A DNA stretch of 64,000 bases from Ga0077560 sp046330395 (GCA_046330395.1 JAXLSS010000010.1:40793-104792); one strand, 5' to 3'; positions 43,801-52,515 are shown, counted from the stretch's first letter. Translations and numbers: made by a program. The notes: generated by a model from the sequence alone, not told the origin.

Positions 43801-44839
43801 GCCGCACCAGCTGGCCGGCCTGGTCGGTGGGCCGCGCCGTGTCGGCGGTGGTCACCGCGTCCCCGGCGGGGGCGGTGGTGCGGTGCCCGGTCACCGTCAC
43901 GCGGATGGTGTTGCCGATGTCCGCCGGCGTGGGGGTGTACGCGGCGTCCGTGGCGCCCGTCACGGTGGTGCACGGGTCGGTGGCGGCCGCGGCGTCGTGG
44001 GCCGCGACGTGGCTGCGGCTCACCGCGCGGTCGTACAGGGCCACCTCGTCCAGCTCACCCGCCAGGAAGCCCGAGCGCCCGCCGGCGCCCGCGCCCAGCT
44101 GCAGGGTCCCGTCCGTGCTGAGGGGCAGCGTGGTGGCCTTGGCGCCGATCTGGATGCCGTCCACGTACAGGCGCATGACCGCGCCGTCGTAGGTGGCCAC
44201 CACGTGATGCCACACGCCGGTGGTCAGCGGTTTGGCCACCGTGATCGAGGCCGACGTCCCGTCGCGCCAGCGCTCGAAGCCGATGCCGGTGTCGCGCACC
44301 CACAGCCCCGTGCCCTGACGGCCCGTGGCCGTGGTGGTCTCCTTCGACCACAGGTAGCGGTAGCGCGTGTCGAGGGTGCGGGGCCGCACCCACAGCTCCA
44401 CGGTGTGCGCCGCGGTGCCGGTGAACACGTCGGGGGGCGCGGGCACGGCCACGGCGGTGGCGATGCCGTCGAAGGTGGAGGCGGTGCCGGGGTCGCCGGC
44501 CAGCGGCCCGGGACCCACGGCGGTGTGCGCGCCGCTCCAGGTGCCCGGGGAGGTGCCCGCGCCGTCGGTGGCGGTGCCCCCCGCCTCGTTCAGCGACCAG
44601 AGGCTGCGGGGCGCGTCGGCACCCACCAGGGTGCCGTAGCGACGGCACGACCGCCAGCGGTACGTGGCCGACTCGGCGGGTTGTCCGCCCACCGCCGGCG
44701 GGGCGGGTGCCAGGATCGGGGTGCCCACGTGGGGGTCGGGCAGCGCCGCCGCCGCGCCGGTGGCCGGGGCCACGGCGCAGGAGGCGACCAGCAGCGCGGT
44801 CAGCAGACGGCGCGTGCCGGTGGTGGCGACGGCGGGCAT
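40811..44839 (-). CDS. Secreted LamG-Ig-heparinase II/III-NodB fusion enzyme
   Basis: 1342 residues, one unbroken frame. Signal peptide (about 1-32, ending ATGAAA). LamG/concanavalin-like domain (about 75-300: AHTVELWVRPR, WHHVVATYDG, GELDEVALYDRA). Ig-like domain (about 345-425). Heparinase II/III-type alpha-toroid (about 440-720, NNHAAAYRAMS, DYNHGFNEGAALLL, VEVENSPFYHVY). Heparinase II/III beta-sandwich (about 760-1050, RTEHSDLDALGVTVY, RAHNTVVVDG). NodB-like deacetylase (about 1090-1335, LLFHSICPTDTC, LITFDDARLDGW, MAFSLPFGDYG). A lyase for an acidic or amino polysaccharide coupled to a deacetylase is the plain reading. NodB metal His are not in the canonical HxxxH form, so activity there is less sure. 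No clear ribosome site; TAGCGC lies six bases before the ATG. Confidence 0.88.
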   Translation of the reverse strand: MPAVATTGTRRLLTALLVASCAVAPATGAAAALPDPHVGTPILAPAPPAVGGQPAESATYRWRSCRRYGTLVGADAPRSLWSLNEAGGTATDGAGTSPGTWSGAHTAVGPGPLAGDPGTASTFDGIATAVAVPAPPDVFTGTAAHTVELWVRPRTLDTRYRYLWSKETTTATGRQGTGLWVRDTGIGFERWRDGTSASITVAKPLTTGVWHHVVATYDGAVMRLYVDGIQIGAKATTLPLSTDGTLQLGAGAGGRSGFLAGELDEVALYDRAVSRSHVAAHDAAAATDPCTTVTGATDAAYTPTPADIGNTIRVTVTGHRTTAPAGDAVTTADTARPTDQAGQLVRPEILTPAADATVSGDIQLTGRIAGLPFDHVEFVVDGVVRYAKDETPPQDTWFTDAEPNGRHTLAIRTYGPRSTTPVTTTETVTVSNRTTYPTPLPFGRESMYAEFNEGDRAVANNLLDNVWPARGFPLVNLGWPLTWTEDPYDDAFWRFYQYGLRPLSSLLYMWQTTGELRYRDRLIAILRSYAAYDAVRPVNRLTFDNNHAAAYRAMSVVNLYFKLSRAGALPDDLRAGLEASIARMGAFLADPAHFESDYNHGFNEGAALLLIADNFPDMPGAAQWRTTGIARLQAMLTNTVDPDGVEVENSPFYHVYVLGLVRQIAEWARVYEPALAPAYTAAAQKMLRYAAYVTQPSGYLPMLGATATTFMPAQDPTVYGPMADADPEFAFAYTRGARGTPPPDGVVLFPSSGLFLLRSPMGSAANLSRQTFVTFDAGPYRTEHSDLDALGVTVYSDGSTVLPESGLFTYTQQPERAYFHGTRAHNTVVVDGRDQAQGAAVAGPSGNDGASSWATGTSDLYAGVGHRRSVAVLRQGMVLVVDRLTGATAHDDTQTWHLQPGAVADISGGDVYVNDASGVRILTIRQASPAGMGVRAVTGQTSPVLQGWFSSAYGSKVPSTALEFTRHAATAAFTTLLTTGPYASRTGTVVSTPVAGGTRVDVCVGGTAGYTVTVPDAADGRLAITSGACPAALAPTVAADPARAALPAPTPLTLSAADQTAFAPLAATPGRIPVLLFHSICPTDTCTAYNMTPAEFARTMLMLRAAGYHTISMADFSAFMRGAPVTLPAKPVLITFDDARLDGWRGADATLAALGERATVFTATGWIESGDARFLHWDELARMQASGRWDVQEHAGQGHVTIQTGVDAAGAAVMSPYYAWRRYDPARYPSGDHLESFAAWQTRVHDDIDQADALLRARIPGYRPMAFSLPFGDYGQFHNNDARIPTDLATHLTTRFGLRLVQPTALPRFNAPGAEAWRYTVRSTTTADQVYAWLAGRAAIGG

Positions 44840-44919
44840 TCGGGGGCGCTATCGGAAAGTGGCCCACCGCACCTGAGCGATGCGGCACCCCCTCCGGCGC
44901 GGGCCCGTCCTGCCGCCCA

Positions 44920-47900
44920 CTAGCGCAGCGGCAGCGCCGTGAAGGTGACCGTGCGAGTGGGGCTTGTCAGCAGCCCGCTCGCGCCGGCCGCCAGACGGGC
45001 GCGGTAGGCGCCGGCGGGAAGGGGCCTGCGCCGCAGCACGCCGCTGAACCGCACCGACCGCGCCCCCGCGCCGAGGGTGAGCCGCAGCGTGCCGACGGTG
45101 ACCCAGCGGGTGCAGCGTTTGCCCGTGTGCGCGGTGGCACGACAGGTGCCCCGCACGCGCCTGCCGGTGGCACGGCGCTGCACGGTCACCAGCACCACGG
45201 CGGCGTGGTCCAGCGTGAGGCGCAGCGTGGCGCCACGGCCCCGGGCGGTGCCGGGGCGGAACCGGCGCGGCTTCAGCGAGACGGCGCTCAGCCCCACCCG
45301 GTGCGGGCCCCCCGTGGCGCCGCCGCCGGGACCGCCGGCCGGGCCGCCCGTGGCGGTGCCGGCGCAGTCGCCGGCCACGGTGCGCAGGTACACGTGTTTG
45401 TAGTCGCGGGAGACGTAGCCGCCGGGCACCAGCGCCGGCTGGCCGCTCACGAACGCCACGCACTGCAGCGACGCGTTCCCCGCGATCCCGGAGATGGGGT
45501 CGGCGCCCAGCAGGCCCCCGCCGGCTCCGTCGGCGCGGCTGACGCCCACGGTGGTGGACGCGCCCAGGTCGCGCACGAAGACATCGTCCACGCCGTTCAC
45601 GTCGTCGCCTGCCAGGTTGGGCGCGTCGCCGGCGAACATCACGCGCGAGCCGTCGCCGCTGATGAGCGGGTACGCCGCCTCCGAGGTGCTCTTGTCCCCG
45701 GCCGCACCGGTGGCGCGGCTGGCCAGCAGCGTGCGGCCCGCGGCGACCCGGCGCACCAGCACGTCCAGGACGGTGTCGGTGTCACCGGGGGCCAGGTTGG
45801 TGGCCCCCGAGATGAACGCCACCGTGCCGCCATCGGTGCTGAGGGAGGGGGCGAAACTGCTGCCGTTGCCGGGCGCGCCCGACCCGTCGGCGCGGCTCAC
45901 CCAGGTGGTGGTGCCGGCGGCCATGTCCCGTTCGTGCACGTCGTACACCGCGGTGGTGTCGCCGTCCCCCAGGTTGGTGGCCGTGGTGCCGAAGCCCACC
46001 ACCCGGCCGTCCCCGCTGATGGCGGGGTCGAACACGTCGGCGTTGGCCTGGGCACCGTTGGCCCCGTCGGCGCGGCTGGCCAGCCGGGTGGTGCCGGTGG
46101 TGAGGTCGCGCCACCACGCGCTGCGTCCCGGGTTCACCGGGCCCAGGTCGGTGGCCTGGCTCTCGAACGCCACCCTGGTGCCGTCGTCGCTGATGCTGGG
46201 GTGGTAGCTCTTCTTGTTGCCCGGCGTGGCCGCCGGCGTGACGCTCACCATCACGGGGGCGGGCGCGCCGGCCCGCCACACCAGCACCTGCGGGACGGTC
46301 GCGTCCAGGTTCGGCGCGTTGGTGGTGAACGCCACCGCGCTGCCGTCGGCGCTGATCACCGGTTCGCCGGAGTTGTCGTCGCCCGGCGCGCCCGTGGCCG
46401 TGTGGCTGACCAGCACGGTCTGGCCCGTCACCATGTCGCGGCGGAACACCTGGGTGGCCGGGCTTCCGCCCGCCGGCAGCAGCGCATCCGATCCGGAGGC
46501 GAACGCCACGTACCGGCCGTCGGCGCTCACCGAGCGCGACGCCCACCCGCCGCCCGAGACGTCGCCGGTGTCGTACGCCAGCTGCGCGCCGCCCACCAGC
46601 TGGGCGAACGGGGCGGTGTCCGACCCCGTGGGCCGTGAGGCCAGCCGGGTGGTGGACGAGGCGAGGGTGCGCACGAACGCCTGGCCCGCGTCCCCGCCGG
46701 CGCCCGGTGCCAGGGCGTCGCCTGCGGCACCGAACAGCACGGTGCCGCCGTCGCCCGACAGCCAGCCGTACCCGTCGCCCAGGCGCGGTGCCGCACCGTT
46801 GGTGCCATCACCCCGCGATGCCCAGGTGGTCAGGTTGGTGACGAGGTCGCGCACGTGGATGTCGCCCACCGTGGTGGTGCTGCCGTCGCCCAGGTTGGTG
46901 GAGGTGGACAGGAAGGCCACGCGGTTGCCGTCGGTGCTGATGGAGGGGCGCAGGTTCTCACCGTTGCCGCGCGTGGTGGTGGTGCCGGACGCCTCGCTCA
47001 CCGTGACGGTCTCGTTGGCGGCCAGCCTGCGGACGTACACGTCGGGCCGGGTGCCGTTGGCGTCGGGGCCGCCGTCGTCGTCCACGTTGGGCGAGTTGCT
47101 CTCGAAGGCCACGCTGGTGCCGTCATCCGAGATCACGGGGCTGTACGACGAGGGGCCCGCTTCACCCGTCGTGCCGTCGGGGCGGCTCACCAGCGTCGTC
47201 GTGGCGGCGTTGATGTCGCGCAGGTACACGTCCAGGTCGGCGCCGGTGTCGGCCGCGTCCAGGCTGGCGTCGGTCATGAAGGCCACCCGGTTGCCGTCCG
47301 CCGACACCGAGGGCTGGCTGCCGGTGGAGGCCGGCGAGGCGGGGCCGTTGCCCCGGCTGATGAGGAAGGTGGGGTTCTGCGTCAGCACCGAGGTGGTGAA
47401 CGGGTGGGCCCGGTGGATGTACACGTCGAACCGCTTCTGCGCCGGCGGGTCCGCCGGGTCCAGCGTGGCGTCGGTGGCGAAGACCACGTGCACCGTGGGG
47501 CCGGCCACCACGTTCACCGCCGGCGTCACCGTGAGCGAGATCCCGAACATCGCGCCGTTCACCCCGGTGCCGGCGCTGTCGACGCTGGCGCGGAACGTCA
47601 CGCCCGCGTCCACCATCCGCACGAACACGTCCTGGGTGTCGGGCGGGTCGTCGGGAACCAGGTTCGAGGCCGAGCTCTCGTACGCCACCGCCGAGCCGTC
47701 CGGGGAGATGGTGACCTGGCCGCAGCCGGCCGAGGAGATCGGGCCGTCCGGCCCGGAGGCCCGGTCCACCAGGACGGTCTGGCCCGTCTGCAGATCGCGC
47801 CGGTAGCAATGGGTGGCGTTGTCGTCGGCTCCCCCGGCGACCAGGCCGTCCGACGAGCTGGTGAACACCACGTACCGGCCGTTGGCGCTGATGGCGCGGT

Positions 47901-48060
47901 TCTGACCCACCGAGGAGTCGTTGACGCCGTCGAAGGGTGCCGCGAAGCCGGTGGGCACGTCCACCAGGCGCGTGGTGCCGGGCCCGGCACCCGTGGCGAT
48001 GCCCGCCGTGGCCAGCAGGGCTGCGGGCAAGCCGAACAGCAATGTCGTGGTCTTCCGCAA
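44920..48060 (-). CDS. Secreted PD40/TolB-like beta-propeller protein
   Basis: 1046 residues. Signal peptide (about 1-24), then at least twelve repeats of a PD40/WD40-like blade with the pattern SxDGxxVAFxSxAxNLxxGDxxxxxDVxVRDxxxGxTxxxSR, enough for two propellers. A C-terminal beta domain (about 930-1046) rich in Arg/Thr/Val follows, with a CRATAHTGKRC pair that could form a disulfide. Such proteins are abundant in Thermoleophilia and are thought to be surface binding platforms; no enzyme motif seen. Translation starts at TTG 48060, where AGGG precedes by seven bases and TAGGGT gives a leaderless-type -10 six bases upstream. Same strand as the LamG-heparinase gene, 80 bases before it. Confidence 0.88.
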   Translation of the reverse strand: MRKTTTLLFGLPAALLATAGIATGAGPGTTRLVDVPTGFAAPFDGVNDSSVGQNRAISANGRYVVFTSSSDGLVAGGADDNATHCYRRDLQTGQTVLVDRASGPDGPISSAGCGQVTISPDGSAVAYESSASNLVPDDPPDTQDVFVRMVDAGVTFRASVDSAGTGVNGAMFGISLTVTPAVNVVAGPTVHVVFATDATLDPADPPAQKRFDVYIHRAHPFTTSVLTQNPTFLISRGNGPASPASTGSQPSVSADGNRVAFMTDASLDAADTGADLDVYLRDINAATTTLVSRPDGTTGEAGPSSYSPVISDDGTSVAFESNSPNVDDDGGPDANGTRPDVYVRRLAANETVTVSEASGTTTTRGNGENLRPSISTDGNRVAFLSTSTNLGDGSTTTVGDIHVRDLVTNLTTWASRGDGTNGAAPRLGDGYGWLSGDGGTVLFGAAGDALAPGAGGDAGQAFVRTLASSTTRLASRPTGSDTAPFAQLVGGAQLAYDTGDVSGGGWASRSVSADGRYVAFASGSDALLPAGGSPATQVFRRDMVTGQTVLVSHTATGAPGDDNSGEPVISADGSAVAFTTNAPNLDATVPQVLVWRAGAPAPVMVSVTPAATPGNKKSYHPSISDDGTRVAFESQATDLGPVNPGRSAWWRDLTTGTTRLASRADGANGAQANADVFDPAISGDGRVVGFGTTATNLGDGDTTAVYDVHERDMAAGTTTWVSRADGSGAPGNGSSFAPSLSTDGGTVAFISGATNLAPGDTDTVLDVLVRRVAAGRTLLASRATGAAGDKSTSEAAYPLISGDGSRVMFAGDAPNLAGDDVNGVDDVFVRDLGASTTVGVSRADGAGGGLLGADPISGIAGNASLQCVAFVSGQPALVPGGYVSRDYKHVYLRTVAGDCAGTATGGPAGGPGGGATGGPHRVGLSAVSLKPRRFRPGTARGRGATLRLTLDHAAVVLVTVQRRATGRRVRGTCRATAHTGKRCTRWVTVGTLRLTLGAGARSVRFSGVLRRRPLPAGAYRARLAAGASGLLTSPTRTVTFTALPLR

Positions 48061-48066
48061 GGGATG

Positions 48067-48072
48067 ACCCTA
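48067..48072 (-). promoter_or_regulatory. Leaderless -10 element of the PD40 protein gene
   Basis: TAGGGT on the minus strand, six bases before the TTG start at 48060. Confidence 0.4.
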
Positions 48073-48110
48073 CCCCGATGGTGGCCGACGGCGCCAGCCT
48101 CCTGTGCGCG

Positions 48111-49025
48111 CTACGGCTCGATGGCCCCGGGGGCCCCGCCGGGCTGCACGCCGGTGAGCAACTGGTCGCGGAACCGTTCCAGCAGCGTGCGCATGGGGGT
48201 GGGCGGACGACCCACGATGCGGGCGAAGTCGTCGGTCACCACATCGTGCTCACCCACCGCGATGCCGTCGTAGTAGGTGAGCCCGCCCTGCAGCGACCAC
48301 TCCTGCCGGCCCAGCGCCCGGCGGTAGGCCAGCCACTCCTCGCGTGTCAGCGGCGCGTAGCGCAGCTCCCGCCGCCCGCTCACCTCGCGCGCCATGGCGG
48401 CCAGCTCACCCAGGGTCACCGCCTCGGGCGTGGTGATGGACACCACGTCGCGGTCGTCCTTCTCCGGGTGCGCCAGCAGGTGGGCGATGGCCTCGCCCAT
48501 CTCCTCCCGGGAGGTCAGCGAGATGCGGCCGTCGCCGCCGGGCCCGGTGATGCGCCCGTCCGGGTCGAACCAGTCGCCGATCTGCTCGGCCCACATGGCC
48601 ATGCGGACCGCGCCCGACGGCACCCCGGACGCGGCCAGCGTGGCCTCGGTCTCGCCGTGTGAGCGGGCGTGCCAGAACACCGCGTCGGGGGCCGCGTTGA
48701 TGCTGGACAGGTACAGGATGCGGCCCACACGCCGCTCCCTCGCCACATCCACGAACGTGTGGTGCAGCCCCATGCGGGTGTCGCGGGAGGCGTGCAGCGA
48801 CAGCATCAGCACGCGGTCCCCGGGCTCCATGGCGGCGCGCAGCGAGTCGGCGTCCTCGTACGAGCCGATCACGGCCCGGCCGCCGGGGTACTCCGGCGCG
48901 CGGGCGGGGTCGCGGATGAGCATCTTGAACGGGACGCCCAGCCGCGACAGGTGGTGCGCCACGGCGCCGCCGAGGCCGCCGGTGGCGCCGGTCACCAGGA
49001 TGGAGGGTGCGGGGGAGGTGGACAT
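48111..49025 (-). CDS. NmrA-like NAD(P)-binding protein
   Basis: 304 residues, atypical SDR of the NmrA/HSCARG-like group. The cofactor motif ILVTGATGGLGGAVAHHL is intact, followed by MLIRDPARAP, the NADP-selective Arg of the group, and VLMLSLHASRD and ILYLSSINA. No YxxxK catalytic pair. The C-terminal part (LRYAPLTREEWLAYRRAL, VVTDDFARIVGRPPTPM) is typical of QorB/NmrA-like quinone or redox sensors. Start placed at the ATG at 49025; the frame is open 19 codons further upstream, but that part is unlike the family. Probably senses the NADPH/NADP ratio or reduces quinones (inference). Confidence 0.88.
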   Translation of the reverse strand: MSTSPAPSILVTGATGGLGGAVAHHLSRLGVPFKMLIRDPARAPEYPGGRAVIGSYEDADSLRAAMEPGDRVLMLSLHASRDTRMGLHHTFVDVARERRVGRILYLSSINAAPDAVFWHARSHGETEATLAASGVPSGAVRMAMWAEQIGDWFDPDGRITGPGGDGRISLTSREEMGEAIAHLLAHPEKDDRDVVSITTPEAVTLGELAAMAREVSGRRELRYAPLTREEWLAYRRALGRQEWSLQGGLTYYDGIAVGEHDVVTDDFARIVGRPPTPMRTLLERFRDQLLTGVQPGGAPGAIEP

Positions 49026-49212
49026 GGGGCGGGAGTATGCCGTGGCGTCGCACGCGAGACGCAGCGAGCGTGCGGAGTTCACGGATTACGCCGCCGCCCG
49101 AGGTGGTCAGGATCATCCCGCCGGCCCCCGGGCGCCGCTCGCGGGAACTCCGCGGGCGCCTCCCGGATCGTCGTCCGCGCCCGGTGGGCCGCGCATCACC
49201 CGAGGAGGAGGA

Positions 49213-49611
49213 GCGATGGCACCGGAGACCTGGACGGATCGGCTCGTGGCGGCGTACTCGTCGGGCACCGCCGCGCAGGTGGGGACGCTCTACACGGCCG
49301 ACTGCCTACGCGTGGAACACGCCGCGCCCGGCGCCGAACTGCGGGGGCGCGACGGCGTGGTGCAGCAGCTCACGGGGTACATGCACGCCGTGCCCGATGC
49401 GCGGCTCACGGTGCACCGCGTCGTCACCGAGGGGGCGGTGCGGGTGGTGGAGTGGACGTTCGCCGGCACCCACACGGGGGACCTTCCGGGCCTGCCGGCC
49501 ACCAACCGCCCGGTGGCCCTCCACGGCGTCAGCATCTGTGACATGGACGGAGAGCAGATCCGGGAGGAGCAGAACTACTTCGACTCGTCCCCGCTGCTGG
49601 GCTCGGTCTGA
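49213..49611 (+). CDS. SnoaL-like (NTF2-fold) protein
   Basis: 132 residues with the cone-shaped NTF2/SnoaL fold pattern: WTDRLVAAYSSGTAAQVGTLYTADC at the start, then LRGRDGVVQQLTGYMHAVPDARLTV, VVEWTFAGTHTG, and IREEQNYFDSSPLL at the end. The conserved Trp/Thr/Gly positions match the ester-cyclase subgroup (SnoaL). Members are cyclases, hydrolases or simple ligand binders; the role cannot be set. The ATG has AGGAGGAG five bases upstream, one of the strongest ribosome sites here. Divergent from the NmrA-like gene. Confidence 0.85.
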   Translation, partial: AMAPETWTDRLVAAYSSGTAAQVGTLYTADCLRVEHAAPGAELRGRDGVVQQLTGYMHAVPDARLTVHRVVTEGAVRVVEWTFAGTHTGDLPGLPATNRPVALHGVSICDMDGEQIREEQNYFDSSPLLGSV

Positions 49612-49622
49612 ACGGCGGCGGT

Positions 49623-49646
49623 GGGGGTGGCCGACCGGCCGCCCCC
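49623..49646. terminator. Bidirectional terminator-like hairpin
   Basis: Ten-base-pair stem GGGGGTGGCC/GGCCGCCCCC (one G-U pair) with a 4-nt loop, between the ends of the convergent SnoaL-like and response-regulator genes. Confidence 0.6.
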
Positions 49647-49656
49647 GAGCTCGCGC

Positions 49657-50307
49657 TCAGAGGACGCCCGCGTCGTGCACGCAGATGGCGATCTGCACGC
49701 GGTTGGCGGCGCCCAGCTTGTCGAACAGCCGTGAGACGTGGGTCTTCACCGTGGGCACGGACATGTGCAGTTCGGCGGCGATCTCGGCGTTGGAGAGCCC
49801 CCGGCCCACGGCGGTCGCCACCTCCAGCTCGCGGTCGGTGAGGTGCCGCAGCAGCGCCCGGGCGGCGCCCGGCCGGTCGTCGGCGGCGTCCTCCCGCACG
49901 CGGGCCACCAGGCTGCGCGTGGCCGACGGGCTCAGCATGGCCTCGCCGTCCACCACCCTGCGGATGGCGTCCACGATGTCCGCCGGTGGGGTGTCCTTCA
50001 GCAGGAACCCGTCGGCGCCCGCGGCAACGGCGCGCACCACGTTCTCGTCCGCGTCGAAGGTGGTGAGCACGATCACCCGGGGCGGGTCGGCGTCGCCCAT
50101 CAGCCGCCGCGTGGCCTCCAGGCCGTCCAGCACCGGCATGCGGATGTCCATCAGCACCACGTGGGGGCGCAGCTCACGGGCCCGGTGCACGCCCGCCGCG
50201 CCGTCGGCCGCCTCACCCACCACGCGCAGGTCGGCCTGACCGCCCAGCATCAGCGTCAGTGCCGAGCGCACCAGGGGATCGTCGTCCACCAGCAGCACAC
50301 GGATCAC
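49657..50307 (-). CDS. NarL/DesR-type response regulator
   Basis: 216 residues. Receiver: VLLVDDDPLVRSALTLML, phosphoacceptor Asp in VLMDIRMPVLDG, Thr in VIVLTTFD, Lys in FLLKDTPP. LuxR helix-turn-helix: LTDRELEVATAVGRGLSNAEIA, MSVPTVKTHVSRLFDKLGAANR. The start is the GTG at 50307, whose GTGA overlaps the kinase stop, so regulator and kinase are translationally coupled. Likely target: the ABC exporter genes divergent from the kinase. Confidence 0.93.
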   Translation of the reverse strand: MIRVLLVDDDPLVRSALTLMLGGQADLRVVGEAADGAAGVHRARELRPHVVLMDIRMPVLDGLEATRRLMGDADPPRVIVLTTFDADENVVRAVAAGADGFLLKDTPPADIVDAIRRVVDGEAMLSPSATRSLVARVREDAADDRPGAARALLRHLTDRELEVATAVGRGLSNAEIAAELHMSVPTVKTHVSRLFDKLGAANRVQIAICVHDAGVL

Positions 50308-51464
50308 TCCGTCCACGGCAACCACCCGTGCAGCCGGAACACGCCGTCGTGTCGCCCGGTCTCCAACCGGCCCCCGCTGAGCTCGGTGCGCTCGGACAGA
50401 CCCACCAGCCCCAGGCCGGCACCGGGGGTGCCGGAGGCCCCGAAGCCCACGGGGTTGGTCACGGTGACGTCGATGCCCCGCTCCGGCCCGCCCGCCACCC
50501 GCACCGTCACGGTGGCGCCGGGGGCGTGTTTGCCGGCGTTGGTGATGCCCTCCTGCACGATGCGGTACACCGTGCGGCCCAGCGGGTCGGGGACGGTGCC
50601 GGCCACCTCACCCTCGAACTCCACGCGCAACCCCGCCTCCCGGCACTCGTCCACCAGCCGGGGGACGTCGGCCAGGTTGGGCTGGGGGCGGTCGAGGGGA
50701 CCCCCGGTCTCGGGGTCGCGCAGCACCCCCAGCACCCCGCGCAGGTCGGTGAGGGCCTCGTTGGCCCGGGTGCGGATGTCGGCGGCGCCCCGCCGCAGGT
50801 CGTCGGCGGGGAGGTCCTGACGGAACGCCAGCGCGCCGGCGTGCATGGAGATCTGGGAGATGCGGTGCGCCAGCACGTCGTGCATCTCGCGTGCGATGCG
50901 GGCGCGCTCGTTGGTGCGGGCCTGGGAGTCGCGCAGGGCCTGCTCGGCCTCGGCGCGCTCGGCCCGGTCGCGCAGCTGCCACAGCAGCTCGCGCCGCGAC
51001 CCGATGTACATGCCCCAGCCGCCGACGGCCAGCACCAACACCCCGCCCACAAGCAGGCCCACCCACACGGGGTCGCTGGTGCCGCCCGGCACCAGCAGCT
51101 GCCACAGCTCCCCCCCGGCCACAACGGCGATGCCCACGACCAGCACCTCCGACCAGCGCCGGCGGGTGGCCACCGATGCGAACGCGAGTGCGGCCGGCCC
51201 GGAGCCGGACATCGACGCCACGCCCATGGCGGCCAGCGTCAGCGCCACCGGCACCGGCCACCGCCGCCGGTACCGCACCAGCCAGAAGCTCAGCGCACCC
51301 AGCAGCAGGTCCACCACCACCCACCACACGTGGTGATGCCACAGCAGGTGCGCGAACGGCTGCACGGACACCGCCGCGCTCACGGCCAGCATGACCACCA
51401 GCCGCCACGCGCGACCCCACCGGGTGATCGGCGGCTGCCACGGCACGGTGTGGGCAAGGGTCAC
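50304..51464 (-). CDS. DesK/NarX-type sensor histidine kinase
   Basis: 386 residues. An N-terminal membrane unit of about five helices (including WWVVVDLLLGALSFWLV and VWVGLLVGGVLVLAVGGWGMYI), a coiled linker, then the HisKA_3 dimerisation box ERARIAREMHDVLAHRISQISMHAG. A HATPase domain (VYRIVQEGITNAGKHAPGATV, GAGLGLVGLSERTELSGG) follows. This class pairs with LuxR-type regulators. Start at GTG 51464, because TAGCCT lies exactly seven bases upstream (leaderless-type promoter). It stands head to head with the ABC ATPase gene, a common arrangement for systems that control a drug or peptide exporter. Confidence 0.93.
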   Translation of the reverse strand: MTLAHTVPWQPPITRWGRAWRLVVMLAVSAAVSVQPFAHLLWHHHVWWVVVDLLLGALSFWLVRYRRRWPVPVALTLAAMGVASMSGSGPAALAFASVATRRRWSEVLVVGIAVVAGGELWQLLVPGGTSDPVWVGLLVGGVLVLAVGGWGMYIGSRRELLWQLRDRAERAEAEQALRDSQARTNERARIAREMHDVLAHRISQISMHAGALAFRQDLPADDLRRGAADIRTRANEALTDLRGVLGVLRDPETGGPLDRPQPNLADVPRLVDECREAGLRVEFEGEVAGTVPDPLGRTVYRIVQEGITNAGKHAPGATVTVRVAGGPERGIDVTVTNPVGFGASGTPGAGLGLVGLSERTELSGGRLETGRHDGVFRLHGWLPWTE

Positions 51465-51471
51465 AGGCGAC

Positions 51472-51477
51472 AGGCTA
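51472..51477 (-). promoter_or_regulatory. Leaderless -10 element of the kinase-regulator pair
   Basis: TAGCCT on the minus strand, seven bases before the GTG at 51464. Confidence 0.5.
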
Positions 51478-51597
51478 GACAAGCCGTGGTGGGTGGCGCG
51501 TCCGCCTGCGGTCGCCGCCCGGCTCAGACTTTGGTAGGACGGCGGTCGCGACGCCCGCCCGATGCGCGGTGGGCATCCGGGGGCCCACGCTGAGGGC

Positions 51598-52515
51598 ATG
51601 ATCACCGTCACCGAACTCACAAAGCGCTACGGCGATGTCGTCGCCGTGGACGCCATCAGCTTCACGTGCGCCCCCGGCCGGGTCACCGGCTTCCTGGGGC
51701 CCAACGGGGCGGGCAAGACCACCACCATGCGCATGATGGTGGGGCTGACACCGCCCACACGCGGCACGGTCACCATCGGTGGCCACCGCTACACCGACCT
51801 CCCCAACCCGGGGCGTCACATCGGCGTCCTCCTGGACGCCTCCGCCCAGCACGCCGGCCGCACCGGTCGTGAGGTGCTGATGCTGGGCGCACGCACCATG
51901 GGTCTCCCCGACACCCGCGTGGACGAGATGCTGCGCCTGGTGGGGCTCACCCGCAGGGAGTCCGCCCGCCGCGTGCGGGACTACTCGCTGGGGATGCGGC
52001 AGCGGCTGGGGATCGCCAACGCCCTCCTGGGCGACCCCGGCGTCCTCATCCTGGACGAACCCGCCAACGGGCTGGACCCGGCGGGGATCCGCTGGATCCG
52101 GGACCTGCTGCGCGGCTTCGCCGCCCGCGGCGGCACCGTGCTGCTGTCCAGCCACCTGCTGCACGAGGTCGAGCAGGTGGCCGACCACCTGGTGCTCATC
52201 GGACACGGCCGCGTGGTCGCCGCGGGCGACACGGCCACACTGGCGGGCGCGGGCAGGGCCTCGGTCCGCGTGGACGCGCTGGACGTTGCGGCCCTGGCGG
52301 CAGCGCTGGACGCCGCGGGGATCGCGCACCGCCCGTCGGGCCCCGGGCTGTGTGTGGACGCCGACCCCATCGCCGTGGGCACCGTCGCCGCCCGCAACGG
52401 GCTGGTGCTCACCGGGCTGCGCCCGGACGGGGAGGCCCTGGAGGACGTCTTCCTGTCGCTCACGGCAGACACCCAGCGGGACCCCGTGGCCGCCGCCGAA
52501 AGGATCAGCGCATGA
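51598..52515 (+). CDS. ABC exporter ATPase
   Basis: 305 residues. Walker A GPNGAGKTT (about 38-46), Q-loop replaced by a VLLDASAQH-type segment, signature YSLGMRQRLGIA, Walker B VLILDEPANGLDP, switch His in LLSSHLLHEVE, then a C-terminal extension of about 90 residues. The HIGVLLDASAQHAGRT stretch and overall form match the DrrA/BcrA-like drug and bacteriocin exporters. ATG with a weak GAGGG upstream. The stop overlaps the permease start (ATGA). Expected to be induced by the neighbouring DesK/DesR-type system. Confidence 0.93.
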   Translation: MITVTELTKRYGDVVAVDAISFTCAPGRVTGFLGPNGAGKTTTMRMMVGLTPPTRGTVTIGGHRYTDLPNPGRHIGVLLDASAQHAGRTGREVLMLGARTMGLPDTRVDEMLRLVGLTRRESARRVRDYSLGMRQRLGIANALLGDPGVLILDEPANGLDPAGIRWIRDLLRGFAARGGTVLLSSHLLHEVEQVADHLVLIGHGRVVAAGDTATLAGAGRASVRVDALDVAALAAALDAAGIAHRPSGPGLCVDADPIAVGTVAARNGLVLTGLRPDGEALEDVFLSLTADTQRDPVAAAERISA

